Source of the DNA: Topomyia yanbarensis
Taxonomy: Eukaryota > Arthropoda > Insecta > Diptera > Culicidae
Length of the DNA: 64,000 bases
Assembly: GCF_030247195.1 (NCBI RefSeq)
Contig: NC_080671.1
Coordinates: 300,866,504-300,930,503, forward strand
Direction of reading: 5' to 3'
Made by a program: the position numbers and the translations under genes. The notes beneath the pieces are model-generated. The model did not search any database and was not told where the DNA came from. It saw nothing but the letters and a program-made list of their open reading frames with translations. Below, in pieces: positions 57,915 to 64,000 of the stretch (position 1 is its first letter; each line of letters starts with the position of its first letter).

Positions 57915-60037
57915 ATGGTGGTCAAATTAGATAGGTTGTATCCACGTGCCGGAGAAATTTCTACCGGCTTGGTCTCGCACAGTAATCTGGATTCGCCGCA
58001 AGGGCACCAACTGAAGAAAATAGAGGAGAAATCTGTTCTGGTGGCAAGAGAACTAAAATTTGTTAGATCACTTGCGGGAAACGATGCCAAGCTTAGACGA
58101 AAGGTCCTTAAGAATCTTAGAACATGGCTCACCACTAGGAGCAAGAGTACTTTTGGTATGTGTCGATTAGAGATTCCTGGAGTAGCCACGCCTCTCGAGT
58201 CTATTGTTTTTTATGAATGTTTTTATAAAATATTGCGTTCTGCAGCGTTCACGGAAACGGACTTCCTACGATTATGGAAAGGTTTATTCTACTGTATGTG
58301 GATGTCGGATAAACCACTGATTCAAGAGAATTTAGCTGAGGAGATTGCTTCTTTGGTGAAATGTTTTGATGATTTGCGTATATCTCTCCAATATTTTGGG
58401 GCATTTCTTGAAATCATGTGTATAGAATGGTTCGGAATTGATCATTGGAGGATTGACAAATTTATGATGGTAAACACACAAATTAGAAATTAGAGAAACA
58501 GCTAATGATTTTTTTTCTTCAGCTTGTTCGTCGGTGCACTCGTCAAATGCTAATTCTTATGCATGAGGCCCAATGGCCAAATCAACACGTTAAGTCTCTA
58601 ATGCAACACATCGAAAAAACTATTCTTAGTACAGACAGGTGTTCCTTCGGGCTTACTAAGCATTTTAACGAATTATTTTTGGAAGAAATTGCTAAGGTCA
58701 GTGAAGGTGATGTAAACGCGGAAACTATTCATACTATCGTGCAGACATATGCCATACGGCTGCTTGGAACAAATGATAGGCGATTGATTAAACACATAAC
58801 ATCGAGCATATTTCATAGTTTATTATATCAATCGGAGCTTGGACAAAATTACCAGGAGAAGTTTGATCTATGGAAGAAAAATAATTTTGTCACTGGTAAC
58901 ATTGATGATGTTGATTTTGAAGTTCAATATGAAGGAAGTGAAAATGAACAAGAAAACGGCGATAATAGCCAAAATGAACGTGTGTATGATCCTCGTGCCG
59001 GTCAAGTCGATGTCATCATACAGGCAATTAAGTTTGATCCTCTGAAAATAGTTGACATTTTTGAAAGTAATCGATTCAAATCGTTTGTTACGTCGAAAGG
59101 CAAAAAACAAATGAAAATGCTCGTGAAGCAGTACAAAACATTTGCAAGCGGGTTATTTCCGCTTGGTATCCAATCAGTCGAAAGTATATCTAAAAACGAT
59201 TATGATGTAGATATAGACCAGCAAGTTGAAGAGCTGGACAACTATCAGAAGAAGTTATTCGGAGAGGATGCAGTCAAGAAAAAGAATAAAAAAAAGGTGA
59301 AACAGATAAAATTGAATGATTCCGTTGTTCGCAAAGGTTTAAAAGATGGGGCTCATTTGAAATCTGAAGCCACTACAACTAAAAAAAAGAAAAAGTTGTC
59401 CAAGTCTCAACTGAAAGACGCAAAATTGAAAAAATTGAAGCTTAGAAGGGAGGAAAAGATCGAAGCAATCAAAGAAAAAAAGTCTGAATCTAAGCAGAAA
59501 TTGGATGTTATAACATCCGAACTAAAGGTGAAAGACTCAAATGTACCTACGAAAAGCTTCGTGAAAACAGAACAACTTCCAACTAAAACAGAAGGAACGT
59601 TTGACGTCAAGGATGAATGGTCTGAGTCTATTAAAGATGGTGAACTAGAATTTTTTCTACCATCGCGGAAAACTAAACTAGCAGAAATTAAGAGGCAAGA
59701 TGAGAAAGAAGGATGGTGCTCTTCACACAGTAAACCAATCATGGTAAAAAATCCGTTTGCAACACCCAAAAGTTCGATGAAATCTTTAAAGCGCTCCTTT
59801 GAAACATCAGCCCCGAACGACTCACCAGGGGCTAAAAAACGGGTTAAAATTGCTTTAAATAAAAATGTCTCCCAGGACTTGTGTCAACACATTCAGCAAG
59901 TTAAAAGTTCTCCCCAGTTGCCGTTTGATTCTACCAAAAAACCTTCAAAAGGTGCTTTGAAGCCAAATTTAATTCCCAGCCCTATAAATCCGTTTTATCG
60001 CAAAAAGATTGGTCTCAATCTTAAGAAAGGATTGTAG
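57915..60037 (+). CDS. Nnp-1: Ribosomal RNA processing protein 1 homologue (RRP1/Nop52)
   Basis: Exons 57915-58155, 58246-58469 and 58523-60037 (introns of 90 and 53 nt) encode 659 residues. RRP1/Nop52 is a nucleolar protein needed for late pre-rRNA processing towards the 60S subunit. The Nop52 domain is clear: ELKFVRSLAGNDAKLRRKVL, FTETDFLRLWKGLFYCMWMS, DKPLIQENLAEEI, EWFGIDHWRIDKF and LVRRCTRQML. An acidic linker and a long Lys-rich tail with KKKNKKK and KKKKKLSKSQ (nucleolar-type) follow, then a C-terminus ending RKKIGLNLKKGL. The start ATG at 57915 has context AAGATGG and matches where family members begin. The open frame extends 28 codons upstream but looks non-coding. The first intron has no in-frame stop. 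Divergent from DHX37, 4.5 kb away. Confidence 0.93.
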
Positions 60038-60087
60038 CATAACGGAGTCACTTTGTAAAATTTATGCGCAAGGCAACATTAATATTG

Positions 60088-60093
60088 AATAAA
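60088..60093 (+). terminator. RRP1 poly(A) signal
   Basis: AATAAA 50 bp after the stop codon, followed by GTGTATT, a typical cleavage context. Confidence 0.75.
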
Positions 60094-61689
60094 GTGTATT
60101 AAATGTACTCTCGGTTTGCATTTGCAATTGTATCACCATAAGCAGGCATTGTATTTATCACTCATATGAGTAAATGAGTCCGGATAATTTGTCCCTTCGA
60201 TAATAAAAACATTTTCACACGAAAAGTTATTGGCACACACACAACTTGTCCGGATAAATCCAACGCATTATTTCCCCGGGTGAATAAATACGCCGGAGAA
60301 TGAGCTAATAAGTTAATCATGGTATCCTCTGCGCTCGCTGCCTTGCTGGCGCCATTGCAAAACACGACAAAACAAATCTATCGTATTTCTTTGTTGCTTT
60401 TCTTAGAAATGAAGTGCATATTTTGACACTTATTGATTTCCACAAAAATAAAATATCACCTTCGGTGAGAAGGAAAAAAAATCAGATAAATTTATTTCCA
60501 CGTTATGTGTGGAGACTGAGAATTTTGCAACCTCCCGGTAAAGTTGGAAATGGATAAGCTCCTCGCATGAGTGAATGAGAATTACAATGCCTGATCCTAA
60601 CTGATATAAAGGGACAAGAGTCACTCGCATGACTGCGCCGTGTTATTCTTGTATGTCATTCTCTTAGCCGTTTTAGGTATTAATAACTGGATTGCAGTTA
60701 TGCTCCAACTTTTGAAGTCGATGGAGGAATAATATTCTTTTTAAAGCTCAGGTCAATGAGGAATGTTTATGCTACGACTGAAACTGCCTCCGATTTCATT
60801 TTTCTGTCGTTACTGACAAACACATTCGTACAAAGGTGTAATATAGAATAATGATAAATTTATGATTAGTCGCACTTCATTTGACATTTTGAAACGGATA
60901 CGAGCTATCCTAAATTTTCCGGCGGATGAGTACAAAATTATCCTCTTTCTCATCAGCACTGCTATCGAACCAAATATCTAAACAAACATTTTCGTTTCGG
61001 TAGTTAAAAAAAATTTTGCTCAATATAGCAATATGTTTAAAGACTGGTTCAATTTTTGATTTTTAGCTCCACCAGGCTCTATTGATTCTTTTTATGGACC
61101 TTAGTAATTGTGCAAATTTTGATACCGATAGGTTGTGTCTACGGACCCTCCAAAAGTTTCAAAGTTTATATGGAAATTAGTATGGAAAATCGGTTAAAAT
61201 TAAAAACAAAATTCTTGAAAAATCATCTCATCAATCAATTCATGAGAACACTATATATTTCTAATGGTATTCTTCTACTGAACACATGCGTGGAACATTT
61301 GAAGTTTGTGAAAATTCGCTGAGAAAAGTTATTAACTAAAGAAGCAGCATGACTACAAAACAAGTGGATTTTATTATTGATCATAGCAACCCTGTTTGAA
61401 TAGCTCTATCGTTATATAAGTGTAAACTAGGCTTACCACCAACCACTCCCGTATGGCAGATGCAGGATCTTTTGGCATTAAATGCGAATCACCTGAGTCT
61501 GCGGCATGTCCGGACAAGCGTAGTCAATTTAATGACTTATGCTGTCGGAACCGACAAAAAGTTTTCACGGAAAACTTCCACCCTAAGCATTTTGCGACGA
61601 TGAAACTCAGTTAGTTTTTGCCCTCACTAATTGCGTGCCGGGGTGTTTTATTTCATCGACTATTGTGTCTGCCTCAACAAGCAGGGTTA
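60094..61689. other. Intergenic, no recognised gene
   Basis: Several short frames without domains. At 61453-61614 a 53-codon frame reads MADAGSFGIKCESPESAAC, then FNDLCCRNRQKVFTENFHPK; it is coding-like but isolated and unrecognised. Confidence 0.4.
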
Positions 61690-61850
61690 CCATATTCAGA
61701 TTTTTTTTACAATTTTTGATCACAGATTCTTTTTTACAGATGACAGATTTTTGGCGTTTTGATGAAAATTTCACAGATTTTCACAGATTTTTGGAAATAT
61801 TGTGATTTTTCACAGATTTTTTGGAAATTTATCACAGATTTTCACAGATT
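61690..61850. repeat. CACAGATTTTT low-complexity repeat
   Basis: CACAGATTTTT and variants occur about eight times at 10-25 bp spacing, leading directly into the tandem array. Confidence 0.75.
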
Positions 61851-64000
61851 TTTGCCTTTCTCATATAGAAAGGTTATGCAATCACTCTGAAAAACGTCAA
61901 CCTAATCCCGGCCCGGAGGGCCGAGTGTCATATCCCATTCGACTCAGTTCGTCGAGATCGGAAAAAGTCTGTATGTGTGTGTGTATGTATGTATGTGTGT
62001 GTATGTGTGTGTGTGTATGTATGTGCGTATGTGTCAAATAATGTCACTCATTTTTCTCAGAGATGGCTGGACCGATTTGCCCAAACTTAGTCTCAAATGA
62101 AAGGTGCAACCTTCCCATCGGCTGCTATTGAATTTTGGATCGATCGGAATTCTGGTTCCGGAATTACGGGTTTCAGAGTGCGGCCACACAGAAATTTCTC
62201 ATATAAACTATAGGAAAAATTAAAAATAGAATTTTTATTTTTGATGCTAAATGTGTTCAAGGTGCATGAAACGTCGAGATTTGATGCAAACTCGAAAAAA
62301 AAATTTGACTACGATTCACTTTTTTGGATTTTGGCACATTTTTGCCTTTCTCATATAGAAAGGTTATGCAATCACTCTGAAAAACGTCAACCTAATCCCG
62401 GCCCGGAGGGCCGAGTGTCATATCCCATTCGACTCAGTTCGTCGAGATCGGAAAAAGTCTGTATGTGTGTGTGTATGTATGTGTGTGTGTGTATGTGTGT
62501 GTGTCTATGTGTGTGTGTATGTGTGTGTGTGTGTATGTGCGTATGTGTCAAATAATGTCACTCATTTTTCTCAGAGATGGTTGGACCGATTTGCCCAAAC
62601 TTAGTCTCAAATGAAAGGTGCAACCTTCCCATCGGCTGCTATTGAATTTTGGATCGATCGGAATTCTGGTTCCGGAATTACGGGTTTCAGAGTGCGGCCA
62701 CACAGAAATTTCTCATATAAACTATAGGAAAAATTAAAAATAGAATTTTTATTTTTGATGCTAAATGTGTTCAAGGTGCATGAAACGTCGAGATTTGATG
62801 CAAACTCGAAAAAAAAATTTGACTACGATTCACTTTTTTGGATTTTGGCACATTTTTGCCTTTCTCATATAGAAAGGTTATGCAATCACTCTGAAAAACG
62901 TCAACCTAATCCCGGCCCGGAGGGCCGAGTGTCATATCCCATTCGACTCAGTTCGTCGAGATCGGAAAAAGTCTGTATGTGTGTGTGTATGTATGTATGT
63001 GTGTGTATGTGTGTGTGTATGTGTGTCTGTGTGTATGTATGTGCGTATGTGTCAAATAATGTCACTCATTTTTCTCAGAGATGGCTGGACCGATTTGCCC
63101 AAACTTAGTCTCAAATGAAAGGTGCAACCTTCCCATCGGCTGCTATTGAATTTTGGATCGATCGGAATTCTGGTTCCGGAATTACGGGTTTCAGAGTGCG
63201 GCCACACAGAAATTTCTCATATAAACTATAGGAAAAATTAAAAATAGAATTTTTATTTTTGATGCTAAATGTGTTCAAGGTGCATGAAACGTCGAGATTT
63301 GATGCAAACTCGAAAAAAAAATTTGACTACGATTCACTTTTTTGGATTTTGGCACATTTTTGCCTTTCTCATATAGAAAGGTTATGCAATCACTCTGAAA
63401 AACGTCAACCTAATCCCGGCCCGGAGGGCCGAGTGTCATATCCCATTCGACTCAGTTCGTCGAGATCGGAAAAAGTCTGTATGTGTGTGTGTATGTATGT
63501 ATGTGTGTGTATGTGTGTGTGTGTATGTGTGTGTGTATGTGTGTGTGTATGTATGTGCGTATGTGTCAAATAATGTCACTCATTTTTCTCAGAGATGGCT
63601 CGACCGATTTGCCCAAACTTAGTCTCAAATGAAAGGTGCAACCTTCCCATCGGCTGCTATTGAATTTTGGATCGATCGGAATTCTGGTTCCGGAATTACG
63701 GGTTTCAGAGTGCGGCCACACAGAAATTTCTCATATAAACTATAGGAAAAATTAAAAATAGAATTTTTATTTTTGATGCTAAATGTGTTCAAGGTGCATG
63801 AAACGTCGAGATTTGATGCAAACTCGAAAAAAAAATTTGACTACGATTCACTTTTTTGGATTTTGGCACATTTTTGCCTTTCTCATATAGAAAGGTTATG
63901 CAATCACTCTGAAAAACGTCAACCTAATCCCGGCCCGGAGGGCCGAGTGTCATATCCCATTCGACTCAGTTCGTCGAGATCGGAAAAAGTCTGTATGTGT
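61851..64000 (+). repeat. Tandem array of about 500-bp units with internal TG microsatellite
   Basis: Unit starts (TTTGCCTTTCTCATATAG) at 61851, 62341, 62855, 63359 and 63873 give lengths of 490, 514, 504 and 514 bp; the fifth runs off the window. Units look almost identical outside the GTGTGTATGTATG tract, which accounts for the length differences. Each unit contains the palindromic GGCCCGGAGGGCC. The open frames through each unit (CLSHIERLCNHSEKRQPNPG...) are by-products of the array. I recall TTTGCCTTTCTCATATAGAA as a common mosquito repeat start. Confidence 0.9.

Noticed and set aside
61802..63573. Repeated frames with CMCVCMYVCVC stretches as cysteine-rich proteins
   Set aside because: They are translations of the TG/TATG microsatellite and the tandem unit; no signal peptide and no variation pattern of a gene.
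61851..64000. CRISPR-like array
   Set aside because: Units are about 500 bp, eukaryotic, with no short repeat-spacer alternation.

Overview
This is eukaryotic, very probably mosquito (Culicidae) nuclear DNA. The genes have short GT-AG introns (53-107 nt), their products are insect-like, and the space between them is packed with small palindromic DNA transposons, a Copia element and TG-rich tandem repeats. The assignment to mosquito is inference from overall character; no species marker was recognised. Three conserved host genes are intact and all lie in 45-60 kb: AMP-activated protein kinase alpha (+, 45086-46787), the DEAH helicase DHX37/kurz (-, 47191-53394, four coding exons, with a tiny first exon 2.5 kb away from the second) and the nucleolar protein RRP1/Nop52 (+, 57915-60037). 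AMPK and DHX37 converge on a 170-bp AT repeat. DHX37 and RRP1, both ribosome-biogenesis factors, are head to head across 4.5 kb filled with miniature elements. 

Layout. 1-5 kb: decayed repeats and an 808-bp element with 8-bp target duplication. 5.3-10.2 kb: a multi-exon gene of an unrecognised transposase-like family. 11-14 kb: broken nucleoporin-like, Copia and C2H2 fragments. 14.7-29.3 kb: a giant imperfect inverted repeat made of two copies of one TTAA-flanked element that carries a C2H2 zinc-finger gene. Each arm has different later insertions, including a 6-kb TIR element (18705-24713). 31.4-38.1 kb: a second element of that 6-kb family, holding Q-rich sequence and an intron-bearing decayed copy of the DEAD-box helicase gene DDX19/Dbp5. 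38.2-38.9 kb: a nest of palindromic miniature elements. 39.2-43.9 kb: a full-length, probably very young Copia element with apparently identical LTRs, an intact 1300-codon gag-pol frame and a 5-bp duplication. 50-57 kb: more nested miniature elements. 61.7-64 kb: an array of about 500-bp tandem units, each with an internal TG microsatellite, running off the window. 

The most interesting structure is the mobile layer. At least three families (150-170 bp, all starting CCC and mostly CCCAGT) insert into one another with 2-bp duplications of no fixed sequence. The inverted arms act as each other's empty sites, so insertion boundaries can be read directly. Two large TIR elements share left ends with a conserved intron and right ends, but differ inside, which suggests capture of host gene pieces.
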